NCBI GenBank assembly: GCA_032158295.1
Contig: CM063249.1
Span: forward strand, 7,393,195 to 7,457,194
Reading direction: 5' to 3'
DNA: 64,000 bases
Origin: Pycnopodia helianthoides
Taxonomy: Eukaryota; Echinodermata; Asteroidea; Forcipulatida; Asteriidae
The position numbers and the translations under genes are program-made. This document shows positions 1 through 11,500 of the stretch, in pieces (the first letter of the stretch is position 1; each line of letters begins with the position of its first letter). The notes beneath the pieces are model-generated. The model was not told the origin of the DNA, did not search any database, and worked only from the letters and a program-made list of their open reading frames with translations.

Positions 1-1374
1 TTAAGCAAGAATCGTAAAATTATTTTGAATTATCTGTGTCAGTGAACATTGCCTAAATTAATTAAGTAATATCATTACATTCTTATGCGACAGATATTTG
101 AGAGATAAATAGTTACAATTAATTAAAGTTCATCAACTGTATATGTGTTATGACAAAACTCAAGTAGATTATATAAAAAAAACATATCTTAATCAGTAAA
201 TTTAAATAAAAGACCAAGACTGATAATATTTATTCTATCAACAAACCAATGGAGTTCTACGGGTAAAACTACTTGGACATACTTTTTGTATTTTGAAAAT
301 GTGCTAATTTTTTTAATTTATTGTATCCTCTTTTATTACGAAAACTGTGCCACGTTGTATAGGGCAACATTTAAAAATTAAACTGCCGAGCCAAAGGCAA
401 ACAAAAGGTAGCATAAAGCAAAGTTATTCGTGTGTCCATTGTGGTGGAAATAAATAAAGGCAGTAATAAGTGTCAAAAGTTTACCCTCCCCCCCCCCCAG
501 CCCAGCTCTCCTTGTCACTTCTGAAGAGGTTGAAAAGTTGAAAAGTCAAAATTTTAATTAGCGGTGATCTATAGGGGAACTCTACAAACCGATGGCCTAT
601 GGAGCTTAAACACAATCCAAAGCCGAGCCTAAAGGTTTTAAACCTGTAATACAGGAATTCGGCTTGAGAGGTGCACCTGGCCGTACCGTAGTTGGAGACG
701 CTGCAGCGTCCAAATGACCTACTGTCAACAATCAACAACAGGGGGCGCCACCACATACCATTAGACCGTCAACACAATCCATTCCCGTAACTATAATTAT
801 TGTAGGTCCGCCTACTATTCGCGTTGGTGAGCTCATGCAAACACCGACGGCACCATCATAATAAAGGAAGAAACAATATATGAATCTAATCCTTTTCAGT
901 AAACTAAAGCCATATCGTTCCCCAGGCTGTAGTACGATTGAAATTGAATACATACTTTTAATGCTCGGTATGTTTCCTGAAGCTTTGGGACTTTATATCA
1001 ACTTACTTTTATCATGACCACGTGTGTAAGCCACACCCTCACTCCCTTGACACTGAGTCTTCTCACAGGTCTATCTAGGGTATTGGTCAAAACAACCTGT
1101 CTTGAAATTTTGGGTTAAAAGGTGACTTTCGGGGTTTCTGTACCAAGCCATTTGGATGTTTATAAGCTATAATAGGAGGGTGAAGTTCGCTGACTCGGTG
1201 ACCCCCTTGTTATATAAACAACCAATCAAAATCTTACCATACTGACTTTCGTGTGGAGGGTTACACAAAAATAGAGCTTCTCTCTTATTTTGTTACTGAA
1301 AGAAATGTGAGAAATTAGAATTAGCTGTTGCAAAATGCTTACCAACCAAAAGGACCTGTAGTATAAATGCAAAA
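1..1374. other. Intergenic DNA, nothing recognised
   Basis: AT-rich DNA with no open frame that resembles a protein and no splice-flanked coding segment that I could support. A short C-run lies near 488-498. The short open frames here have no recognisable motif and are treated as chance. Confidence 0.5.
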
Positions 1375-1440
1375 ATTAGTTAGTGGCCTGACGTTTCGAC
1401 CCTAGCAGAGTCTTTCTCGAAGGCTGGAAGAAATGTGTGC
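1375..1440 (-). repeat. Possible Penelope-type terminal repeat fragment
   Basis: Read on the minus strand, this tract has the arrangement GACTC-loop-GGGTC followed by GAAACGTCAGG. It is a small hairpin followed by a GAAAC box, like the ribozyme-derived ends of Penelope-like retroelements. The canonical CTGATGA core is not present, so at best it is a degenerate relative. Assignment is from motif resemblance only. Confidence 0.3.
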
Positions 1441-1590
1441 ACGTTTTCAAGAAAATTAAGTTTTGTTTCGTAGGGATGGAAAAATTCAAGTTTTTCAATA
1501 ATCGCCCGCAGAACATTCCCAAGCATGCGCGTGTTTCATCATTTTGCTAAACACAATTATTTTGAGCCTACCGCATCATCTCCTGATGGC

Positions 1591-1818
1591 TGTATAGACC
1601 GTATTGAATATGACGTCACCATTTAAAAACCTGCCCTACAACATGGCGTCTGTGAGCGTGTGCGTGTACGTGTTCGTACGTGTGCCGTAGAAATCAAATC
1701 GGGAACGCTGCGCGCTGCGTGCTTCTTTGATGTACGCGTTTAGACGCGCATACGGTTTGCCCTACAAGATGGCGACTTTCATAGCAACAAAGGGGTTATT
1801 CAATACGGTCTATAGACT
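1591..1818. mobile_element. MITE with about 19-bp terminal inverted repeats
   Basis: The left end, TATAGACCGTATTGAATA, is the reverse complement of the right end at 1797-1815. Inside, CCCTACAAsATGGCG occurs twice (near 1633 and 1759). There is no coding capacity. It looks like a non-autonomous DNA transposon. The superfamily cannot be told because no clear target-site duplication was seen. Confidence 0.6.
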
Positions 1819-1844
1819 GAATACAATCTCAACCAGTTTTTACA

Positions 1845-2209
1845 GAGCTCTGGAAGTGCCATATGTTGAGAGATCCCGACGGGTTACTGATCCTGAGCTA
1901 GTTTACTGCAGGATTATGACATCATAAACGTAAGATGACGACATTATGGGAAGAATTATCCCGGGATGCCGACATCCTAAGTAAGATGTCGACTTCCCCA
2001 GATGATCATATCCAGAAAGACAACATTCTACTTTCCAGTATGTCGTCATCCCAAGATAAAATAATATATCTGGAAGACGCCATTCTATTTTTCAGATGAC
2101 ATCATCCCGAGATAATTATCTCGGGATGTCGTAATCTTGTTTATGATGTCATCATCCTGCATTAAATTATCGCATGATCTCAACAAGTTGGATGGTACTT
2201 CCAGAGCTC
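1845..2209. mobile_element. Long palindromic MITE (about 365 bp)
   Basis: The two halves are imperfect inverted copies. The ends are GAGCTCTGGAAGT and its complement at 2197-2209. The inner parts share GCAGGAT.ATGACATCATAAAC and repeated GATGTCGTCATC/CCCGAGATAATTATCTCGGG palindromes. The whole unit could fold into one long hairpin. No coding capacity. Confidence 0.65.
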
Positions 2210-2360
2210 CTTTTAAGTTGTCACATAATAACCACCAAACCTTATGTTTTATTCGCTCTTTGCACGGATCCCGCCATGTGCGTGTAAAGCCTCGACTTCA
2301 TGCTTCATTTGTTTTGTAAAGTGACATAATGGTTCTGTAAGTTCACCGCTGTCCCCAATA

Positions 2361-2565
2361 GATGGACTGCATTAGACGTAATCGGCCGCCATCTTTGATG
2401 CATTGTGCACGCGTGAAGAGCTATCATTGGCTGAGTCGTGCGTATAGCGCGTATACGCGTGCACTTTTCCATTGTTTTACATCAAAGATGGCGGTCATCA
2501 ATGACGCGTATTGCAACCATAGAGTTATATAGTTCTTATATATAACTCTATGATTGCAACCCATC
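2361..2565. mobile_element. Tc1/mariner-like MITE, copy 1, interrupted
   Basis: Flanked by TA on both sides (2359-2360 and 2566-2567). The terminal repeats GATGGA.TGCA...CCGCCATCTTTGATG are mirrored at the right end. A second copy at 16853-17013 is 161 bp. This copy is 205 bp and becomes 162 bp after removing a 35-bp palindrome plus an 8-bp duplication. TA flanks indicate a Tc1/mariner-type non-autonomous element. Confidence 0.75.
2518..2552. mobile_element. 35-bp palindrome inserted with an 8-bp target duplication
   Basis: CATAGAGTTATATAG and its near-perfect complement around a short AT loop form a 35-nt hairpin. It is flanked by ATTGCAAC at 2510-2517 and again at 2553-2560. The related MITE at 16853-17013 has a single uninterrupted ATTGCAAT at this point, so the hairpin was inserted. 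An 8-bp duplication is typical of hAT or P superfamily transposition. Confidence 0.75.
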
Positions 2566-2567
2566 TA

Positions 2568-4508
2568 CACGAGGCTCTACACACAAAATGGCTGACCGTG
2601 CAAGGGGCGAAAAGGCCTAAGATAACCACCGCTGTTTGTAACATTTTCCCAATCATTTCGGCAATGAAAGCGGCCATTAACATTGGGCCTCATTCTATTT
2701 CGTGAGCAATTGAAAGCTCCTCAAACATAGTCATAATTTTTCCTAATGTGAAAGTAATTACGTCATAAAATTCGCAGCAGCTTTTCGCAGCGTGCATTTT
2801 GGTAAATCAAATTCGTGTTAATTTGTTTGCAGGCATGTGTGGGAATTGTGCAGCTAAATTGACGCTTGTACTCATAAAATTACTGCAAACATCGCGCGAC
2901 AGATAAAAAAAAAAAACGAGGTTTTTGTTTTCACAACAAGACAACCAGGTTCTCTAAATGGAATGGAGCATAGCGTTCCACAACTAAGGTAGGGCCTATG
3001 TGTGCTACTGAAAAGGCTTTATTTTGGGAATATGAAGTCCGGTATGATCAGCTGATGAACGAAGATTGATGTGAGAACTGCTTTGTTGTATAAAACAATA
3101 TCAACATAGCCAAAGTTTTTGCCAACCGATGTTGGAAAACTATGGGAAGCCATAAAATGCAAAGCAAAAACGGATAGCCACAGTTTGTAACAATGTTATA
3201 CAAAAATATTCAAAAACAACATTGAATTTGTTGGAAACAAAGCAACCAATCATAAGATGTATTGAAAGTTTGCTGAAATGGTGAATTAGGTCACAACATC
3301 TGTACCCACGATTGAATGTTTTGCTAACATTCGGTCCAAAGAAAGGTCTATTTATTCCGGTGTGAGGCGCCGTCTGAGCATTTAGCAGTTGTGCGGACAG
3401 GTAATGATAAGGAGATTGTGTTCACGTATTTTGGCTCCGGCAAATCAGAGCTGCCTTATTTTGGATTCGTTGAAGAAGGTTTAAATGCGCATTGTGATCC
3501 CAGCAAGCAATTCCATTCATTTCCTTAAGTTGAGACGAGATACAAGGGCCAGGACTTTGTGCTCGCACGTATCACCATCCCGATACTTTCTGATGAGAGC
3601 AATAGTTGAGACTAGTGCGACACAATCACATAACATGGCTGGTCATTGAGCTGTCCACGTCCATGTTGACATCCAGATTCCTGATTTGACCAGTGCCAAC
3701 TTGAAGGTCAAGCGTAGGATGAGAACTTAAATTGTGAGATGGTCATCAGAAACTCTATTTTCTCCGTGTTCAATTTGAATTTGTCATCCATTTTTCAAAA
3801 ACCGTTTTACACATTTCACACTCATTGATTCCGGGGGGGGGGGGGGTCAATGTATAAGCCTGGGTGCCATCCGCCGCGGTAAATGTGAAACTGCAAACTG
3901 TGGCTGCGCATGATCGTTTTATACCAAAGGGGGGGGGGTAAACGTACATTGTAAAGAAATAAATGACCAAATAAATAAAGAAAAAAAATGAAAGAATCAG
4001 CAACGAAACAAAGAAATAAAGAACAAGGAAACAATAAAGGAATCATAACTTGCATGATTTGTTTTGCGAAAATGCTCACGCAAACAAAGAGAAAGAAAAA
4101 GAAAGTGACAATCTGGTAGAAATCTCTAGTTGCCCCATGCCCCATCTCTGCTTTAGGTGAATGCTGATTTCGCAATGGTTGATTAAACGATAAATTCGCA
4201 TAGGCCTACGTCAAAATTGAATTGAATGTCGCCTTTCAAGAGTGATACGGATGAAGTAACATTGGGCGCTCAGTTGCCGAAAAGACCGGAAAACCTATAA
4301 ACTATAAATTGGTGAATGTCGGCGAGGAGGGATGTTAGTGCTGTCAAATACAAGTTCATTGCTTTTAAACTTTTGATTTATAATAATATTAATCTATATG
4401 TTGACTAATATTTTGACCACCAGCTTTATTTTCCGCTCCAACCCTTTATTCTGGACAAAAGAGGGGAGGGGTAGGCCTAATGACAGGCGACACTAAGAGG
4501 ACGAAAGC
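2568..4508. other. Intergenic DNA with a G-run
   Basis: No supported gene. A run of 14 G lies at 3833-3846 and a shorter one near 3930. The minus-strand open frames over this area read the G-runs as proline and are low complexity, so they are not called. Confidence 0.5.
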
Positions 4509-4509
4509 A

Positions 4510-4588
4510 TCAACAACAACAACAACAACAACAACAGCAGCAGCAGCAACAACAACAACAACAACAACAACAGCAACAACAACAACCA
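4510..4588. repeat. (CAA)n/(CAG)n trinucleotide microsatellite
   Basis: About 26 CAA triplets with interspersed CAG triplets. The long minus-strand valine/leucine-rich open frames over it are a product of the repeat. Confidence 0.95.
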
Positions 4589-5060
4589 CACTACAACAAC
4601 CAGCAAAACCTGTGCACGGCGGGAAACTAGGCTTGTGCGCCCCCAAGCACCCATAAATCGAGAGAGAAAAAACGAGTGCAAACATCACTCATGAGCACAA
4701 TATCCAGTAGACTTTTAACATTATAGCTACTTATTGTGAACAAAGGATGATTTAGTATTTTTTATTGATGAAGTATCAACAATTCTTTAACCTGAAGCAA
4801 ACAATTTGTGAGAAAACGTTTGTATTCCTTTAAATGTAATATTTTTGGACTCTCATTGTAAATATTTTGATTGTCACATTTTGCACGTCCTCCATAACTA
4901 TTCAAGTGACGTCCAACACCCATGCAGCTGTCATTTCTTTTTTACACGAAATGTAATAACGTGTTTTGTTCACTGGTGAAGATGACTTAAACTAATCCAC
5001 ACCACGTACGGTGAGCAGGGAACCAGTCATCTATCAATTATCAAGGTTCAGATATCACAG

Positions 5061-5110
5061 CGCATGCGTACATTATTGTTTAATGAATTTCAACTAGACA
5101 TGCGCTTTCG
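5061..5110 (+). promoter_or_regulatory. Candidate PHF12 promoter with NRF1-like sites
   Basis: CGCATGCGTA at 5061 and CATGCGCTTT at about 5099 resemble the palindromic NRF1 site (GCGCATGCGC) common in housekeeping promoters. They lie about 380-430 bp upstream of the PHF12 start codon. No TATA box is evident. The transcription start was not located. This is inference from motif and position only. Confidence 0.3.
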
Positions 5111-5488
5111 GTCGGCCAGTCGGATTTTGCGCCAAGTTACGACATTTGAGTGTTAACAAAAATAATTAATTTGATATCTTCACGACATTTCATTGCATAA
5201 TAAATGTAATATATCGGTAGAAATGAACCAGTTCTACTGCTTCGTCAGCTTAATTTGAAAATTTATGAAGTTGAAGTGTCAAAAACAGCTTCTTAAAAAT
5301 AGATAGTCTATCGGTGTGCACCACCAATCTAGCGCGCACAGCATCAAGCCATTTATTCTGTAAACTTGTATTGTAAGCGTAATGTAGTTGACGTCCATGG
5401 CAGACGTTACTGTGACCTGACTGCCCTGTCGGTCCATGTTTTTTTGTAACAAGACCTACATGATAGAACAAGGTTTCATGTGGATAAA

Positions 5489-5536
5489 ATGACGACAGTG
5501 CAGTATGATTTGGACACGTCGGGTGGACTTATGGAC
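5489..5536 (+). CDS. PHF12: PHF12 coding exon 1
   Basis: Encodes residues 1-16, ending in DTSGGLMD, with donor GTAAGT. An ATG at 5478 opens a four-codon frame (MWIK) whose TGA at 5490-5492 overlaps the ATG used here. Vertebrate PHF12 begins MWEKM, so the ancestral start may have been at 5478 and is now out of frame. Confidence 0.9.
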
Positions 5537-8500
5537 GTAAGTAATTTCATCAAAAACCTTTACTCATTTGACAGGTCTGTGTCGTTTTCCAGTGCAGCCA
5601 ACATGGCTAAACTAAACCCAAAAGACAGTGTCGGCAAGTGGAACGTCGAACAAAAAGTTCGGAATTTCGGGTTTCTGAGGTAGTATTTAAAGAGAACTAA
5701 AAGTAGTCTTTTCACAATATTATATGTTTTATCATGCAGCAAATTCAGGCTCTCATAGCACCCCCCGAGAGCGACGAACCGCCGAGGAAAACACGGCGAA
5801 TAAGAGAACATCGCCGGACGGGTCGCGCCATCAACCACGACAATTGTGATAGTTGCCGTGAGGGTGGAGATTTGCTCTGTTGCGACCGTTGCCCCTCCGC
5901 CTTCCACCTTCAGTGCTGGTGAGTTGACATTAAAACCCACCCCAATAAAAACAGCTTGTTCCCTTGCTTCTGGTAGTATCGCAGAATAGTTATAAATGCT
6001 CGGAGAACTTCGTGCAGTGGGTGACATTCCACCGCAGTGTTTCGACAAAAACGAAAAAGAAAATGGCTGCCACAGTCAACTCAAGGCTCTCGGCTCCCAT
6101 GAGCAACGTATTGTATACTGCTGCAGTATACAGTACAACCCGTGTGTGTGTGTGTGGCGGGAAAGGGTTTCAAGCATGCAATGATATGAGGGGCCAGTGC
6201 AAGGTGAAGATTGAGAAGTGCTGGTCAAAATGGTTGCACTTAATTCCTCAAAGTGATTTTGTTAGTTCTGGTAAGGGATTGTTCTGTATGAGTGTAGTGT
6301 TATTCACCATTGTCAATTTACAGTTCATTGGAAGTTGACTGAGTCAAAGAGCATTTCTTTCATGTTGGCACACTAACAATAATCAACTGTACGAGAAAAT
6401 AACTAGGTAAATTAGGGGTAGAAGAATGTATTCTGTACTGACAAGCAAGGCTGTGTTTTCATGTTGCACGTTGGATGGCAGAGGACAGCAAAATTATATT
6501 ATTGAGTGAATTACGTGTTGACGGTTTTGGCTGTTTGACAAAAAAGGAGTAGTGTAGGGACGATGGCAACATCGGTGTTTCAGTTCAGTGTGCATACTTT
6601 GAGAGATATTCTCATGGCGTTCCTTCCCATATTGCCAACATGGAATACTTTGCAAGCATTAATTATTGCTGAAGCAGTTACTGTGTGACCTCCAACAATG
6701 ATCCAACAAACAATGTCAATTTAAAATGAATGGCAGTATGTAGCAATACACATAGCAACATAGGGGTTCTTCTATTAAAGCATTTTGTGCACAAGCAGTA
6801 GCAAGGTGAACTAGTAAAAACCTACCTTTGTCATATCCGTTTGCATTTTTCGTTTCCTATTACTAAAAGAATTCAGCGTAAACCAATTTCATGGCAGTGC
6901 TTACCACTAAATTCTGAGGTTTATACGGGCCATTGAATCAGGGTAAGGCTTTACAGGGTAAGCACAGAATTCTGTGGTGTGCATAGTTTCATAGTTGTAA
7001 CCCTTGATCCTCCTGACAGTCGATGACTAAGCACTACGATTATCAGAATTTCCCGACTATTGCAGCTATGATTGGTAAGCAGTTCTGTGAAATTGGATCC
7101 TGATCTCATTCATGGTTTTTTGACGTTGTGTGTGACTTGGAAGTTGCTGTTTCCAAAATGTACATAGTTGGGTGATAATCCATGAAGAGTGTATTTAACT
7201 AGTGTATTTATATTATGATTTTATTAGCCAGTTGAACTACTTTGATAGCATGTGAACTCCATCCTAGTTGACATTTGTTTGGCCAGGGAACCATTAGTTT
7301 TATGACCATAGAATTGGGAGAATGTTAGTTTTGTTGACATGCTGAAACGGGACATCGGCCGTGGCCCGCGGTGAGGAGCTGCGTTCTTGCATGCTCGACC
7401 AGGTCATCTGGACCAGGACCACTAGGCAGTTTTGAGATGCCGTATGGCATCGACTTGTTTGATTGACCGTTTTTGTGATGTCTATTTGTTATGACAGTAA
7501 ATGTCCCCAGCAAACGGTAGGAATTTGTTTTCTTTTTCTATCTCTGCATTGACAAACATAGTGCGAAGAAATCCTATATTTTCCGTGCAGCCTTCGTGGC
7601 CTTTTTCATATGAATAGCCATTGTGTATTTAAAAGAAAAACATTTGAGTTACTACGGACTCTTGCCTCCTCTGCACGGGGTAATGTTATTTTGATAGCAG
7701 TAAAAAAACGTTACATACATGTATGAGTCCGTTGGAAGATTTTATTACGAGAAAACCAGATGGCGCATTGAAAATCTGAGATATGTTTACATGTACCGGT
7801 ACATGTTTTTTATTTATTTATTTTTCAATACAGAGAAGGAGAACCATAATTGTGAGATTTCCTACTGTTTTCTTGGAATGTTTTCTCCTATTTCAAAGTA
7901 CATTTATTGAACTACCACTCCCTTGGTTCTGTGGTCTATAGATAGTCCCTGATATATCTTTATAGACATTTGGGTTTTGGCTCTGAGAAGCATTCTAATT
8001 ATTCTTCACAGCCAAGTGGTTCACTGCCCAATCATGCACAGAATTTAATAAAAATCCTACATGCTGCAAGCGGTGTTTAGGCATAACATTATGCGTTAAC
8101 AACAATGATGTATCATTGCCCATAAAGATGGCCAACTTTACACTGTCTGATGTCATGTGGGAACCATTTAGGCAATTCGTACACCAATTTGAACTTATTT
8201 GCACTATAACTGAAGTGCAGTGCTCTTTAGTATTATTTCATTTTAGTAGATGAAAAGCCCTGACAGTTCAATGTGATTGTTGTTAAAAAGAGGTGACATC
8301 TCTTTCGGATAAAAATTCTTCACATTCTGCAAGGTTGCTAGATCTGCAAACAGTGACGTACATGTAGTTCAGAAACAACATCAACTGTTTAACTAAGCAG
8401 TCGTTGAAATTCTTCACGACATTAATCACTTGGGGGCTGGGTTCAGCCTGGTATTTGAGAGTTATTGTTCGTAACAATTATCTGCACGATTCAGTGTGTA

Positions 8501-11500
8501 AAAGCATGATCAAAGAAACAAGAAGGTTACATTGTACCGTGGAGGAAAGTTCTTATTCCTTCATGATTGTACACACATGCTTGGCTTGAATTTCAAGAAA
8601 ATCTCCACTAGACTTGTCTCGTCATAGGTTAGAAATTTTACTGGACCACTAATATTTGTTACAAGCCAAATAATATTTTTCTCTTTTAACGTTTACGTAA
8701 CTTTCAGGAGGAGGTTTGACTCGAAAATGTAAAGAATGCAGTGGTAAATCTTTTGAATAAATGTCTGGAAAAACACTTGACTTGGCTTGTGGGGTTGCCC
8801 AATGATTAAACTACAAGACTCTGACCAGTGGTCCAGTGAGTATTCTGAGCAACCCTGAACCCAGTGACATGATGAATGGTCCTTCCTCCATGATTGATGC
8901 ATTGGTTCACCCATAAGTCATGTAAATTGAGGTTTGTCATATTGTACTTGGCAGACATTGTGTCGTGTGTGTAAGTGAAGGGTGGGCTTAAACCTGAGGT
9001 AACTTCAATTTGCGGGAGTGGGGGGGTGGGGGTGGAGGACACAAGACTGGTCGAAGTTGTTCAGTTGTGAGTTTCCTGGCTCAACTGGACGCAAGCTGGT
9101 AGTCCAGTTGGTCTTTCAAGCCACTTCATGTAGTATACTTTACAGAATGTTGGCTTTTTAACTGGGAGGATGCAAAGACTATTGGCGGTTTGGGAAAACA
9201 TGAATGATCCCAACACAAAATGGAACATTGGCACTTCCTGAGACAGCTTTAAGTACATAGGTGCTGTGCAGTGGACCAGTCATGACTCATGTAGTTGACA
9301 AGTTGCTGACATCTTGTCCTACTTGTAAATTTTGAAGCCTGTTCTTAGGCAGCCTCGCTACCATGGGCAGCGCGCCGTATTCTTATTTCTCGTCACTAAC
9401 CCCTGGAAGGGAAGCACTGAAAAACAATACTGATTGGCCAACTATAAGTGACTGCTCTGCGCACACGCTTGTTGAAGACTTTTGAACGCTTGTCGGCGCT
9501 TAGTACGCGCATGTCAAAATGCACATTTCTACGCAACACACTTCAAATGACTCATGTTTTTACACGGTCACCCTAAACTGTATACACAAGATCAAAAAAG
9601 AATGAGAGGGGACCAGTTGCTCTGTGACTTAATGCCTCTTTTGATAGTGCACTCTGCATAGTCTCTAACACAGTATGGATAAACCACAGGACTAATTAAA
9701 ATATCCAATATACTTGTATTTGGATATTTCAAAGTCACACTTCCAGGAGTTACGATCTAGCAAGGCATTCTGGGAAAGACAAATCGTACACAACTGGGAA
9801 TGAGGTTGGTTCTTAGGCTGTATCTAGATTGGGGGGGGGGTCCATCTAGCCCCTTGAAAATGTCTTTTAGCCACAGCCAAAGGCACACAACTTTTGTTCA
9901 AGAAGAGAAAAAAATTTAAATCATAAATTGCACATAGTGCCCTTTAATGTCCTCTGTGTCGCAAGATCTAATTCATGACATGAAATGCTAAGGAAACAGT
10001 CTTTGTTCCCTGGCATCCCCTTCACCAAACTGAATCCCAGGCAAATGACATGCTCTAATCTGTGTTTTTGTTGGCATAATGTATGACGGATGAAATAATT
10101 TTATTGTATGGAAACCACATTTTTGTCTCATCTTTGCATCCGTGCTGTACATCATACTGTACATTATACTAAAGTTTTTGTTGTACATTTAGTTGGAAGA
10201 CTGTTGACTATTTTTAGTCCAAAAGCTTAATTTGAAAAAATCCCTTATTACATGTACATTTGAAAAATTGAAGTTCAATCCCTTATCTAATAGTATTATT
10301 TTGCTTTTTGACAGTATAAAATTGTCACAGGCTTGTTTAATTGAATGTTTCTTGAAGTTTAGACAGTTTGAATGACAGTGACAGCCAATGCTGCACCATC
10401 CCTCCGTAAACTTAGACAAGCCAAGGGCTCATGTGTACATACTTGATACATGTACTTGATATATGTACTAAAATATGATTGAACCAATTATGAGTTGTAC
10501 ACAATATGGTGTATATTTACTCATATATTTTCTACCAGGTAGTTTATAATGGCTGTAATGGCAAACATTGGAGTCAAGGGTCCAGTCCAATATGGTGTCT
10601 GTTTGATACCAACTACATGTACAGTGTACTTGTTAATGTTATGTTTTGCATTTGAGTGTCCAGGATCACTTTGTGTGCCTCTGGAGAAGGCAGTTTCTGT
10701 AATAAAACAATAGTGGCTGCAAGTACAGTTGTACCAGCAGAGCTGCCAACTCTCCCTGATTCTGCAGAAAGTTCCCTGAAAATAAAGCAATCTTTCCATA
10801 TTCCGATGACAAACATACATATGTATGGCTACATGTGAAAACTTGCTTCGTTATATTTCTGTCTTTCTCTCATACTGTACATGATTGTCAACAGTAAAGG
10901 CTCAATTTATTTTGGTATCATTCATGTAAAAATTAGATGTTCGAATGTTTTCACACCGAGTGTTGGCATGTCACTCGGCGCTTTGTAATTTTTTAACAAC
11001 ACCCTCTCTCCTAGACCATACATATAAAAACCTACATGTAGAGCAAGGAAAATCATTAGTGTTTGTTACATATTTCACAAAAATGGAATCATAATGTACA
11101 GTGTGTATGAAGGAGGCTTGTTTCTTGCGTAGTTGGCGTCTCCAGTTTAGTAGTTAGGGTGGTCATTAGCATAATTTATGAGAAGGGAGCTTGCACATTG
11201 ACCTTGGTGACCTGTTTAGTGTACATGCAGTTTGTCTGCGATATAATTATGGCTTGCTTCCTTGGGAAAATTTGTTATGACATGTGCATTATCTGAAGTC
11301 TTGCTCATTCGGAGGCTGTTGTTGGGAGTCTTTGAACAGAATGGTTGCATTGTTAACTAACTTTTTAAAGAGTTTTCGGTTTCAGACACAAATACTGTGC
11401 ATTAATTTCAAAGTGAGCTGTAGAAATGTATAAATTTAATCATGACCACAGCCAAAACGGTAGGCTAAACCACATTTTGCACCTTCAAGATGCTACATGT

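Noticed and set aside
4446..4688. Minus-strand Val/Leu-rich membrane-like proteins
   Set aside because: Pure product of the CAA/CAG microsatellite read on the other strand.
5560..6048. 162-codon minus-strand frame over PHF12 exons 1-2
   Set aside because: It is the antisense shadow of exon 2 plus intron, with no motif of its own.
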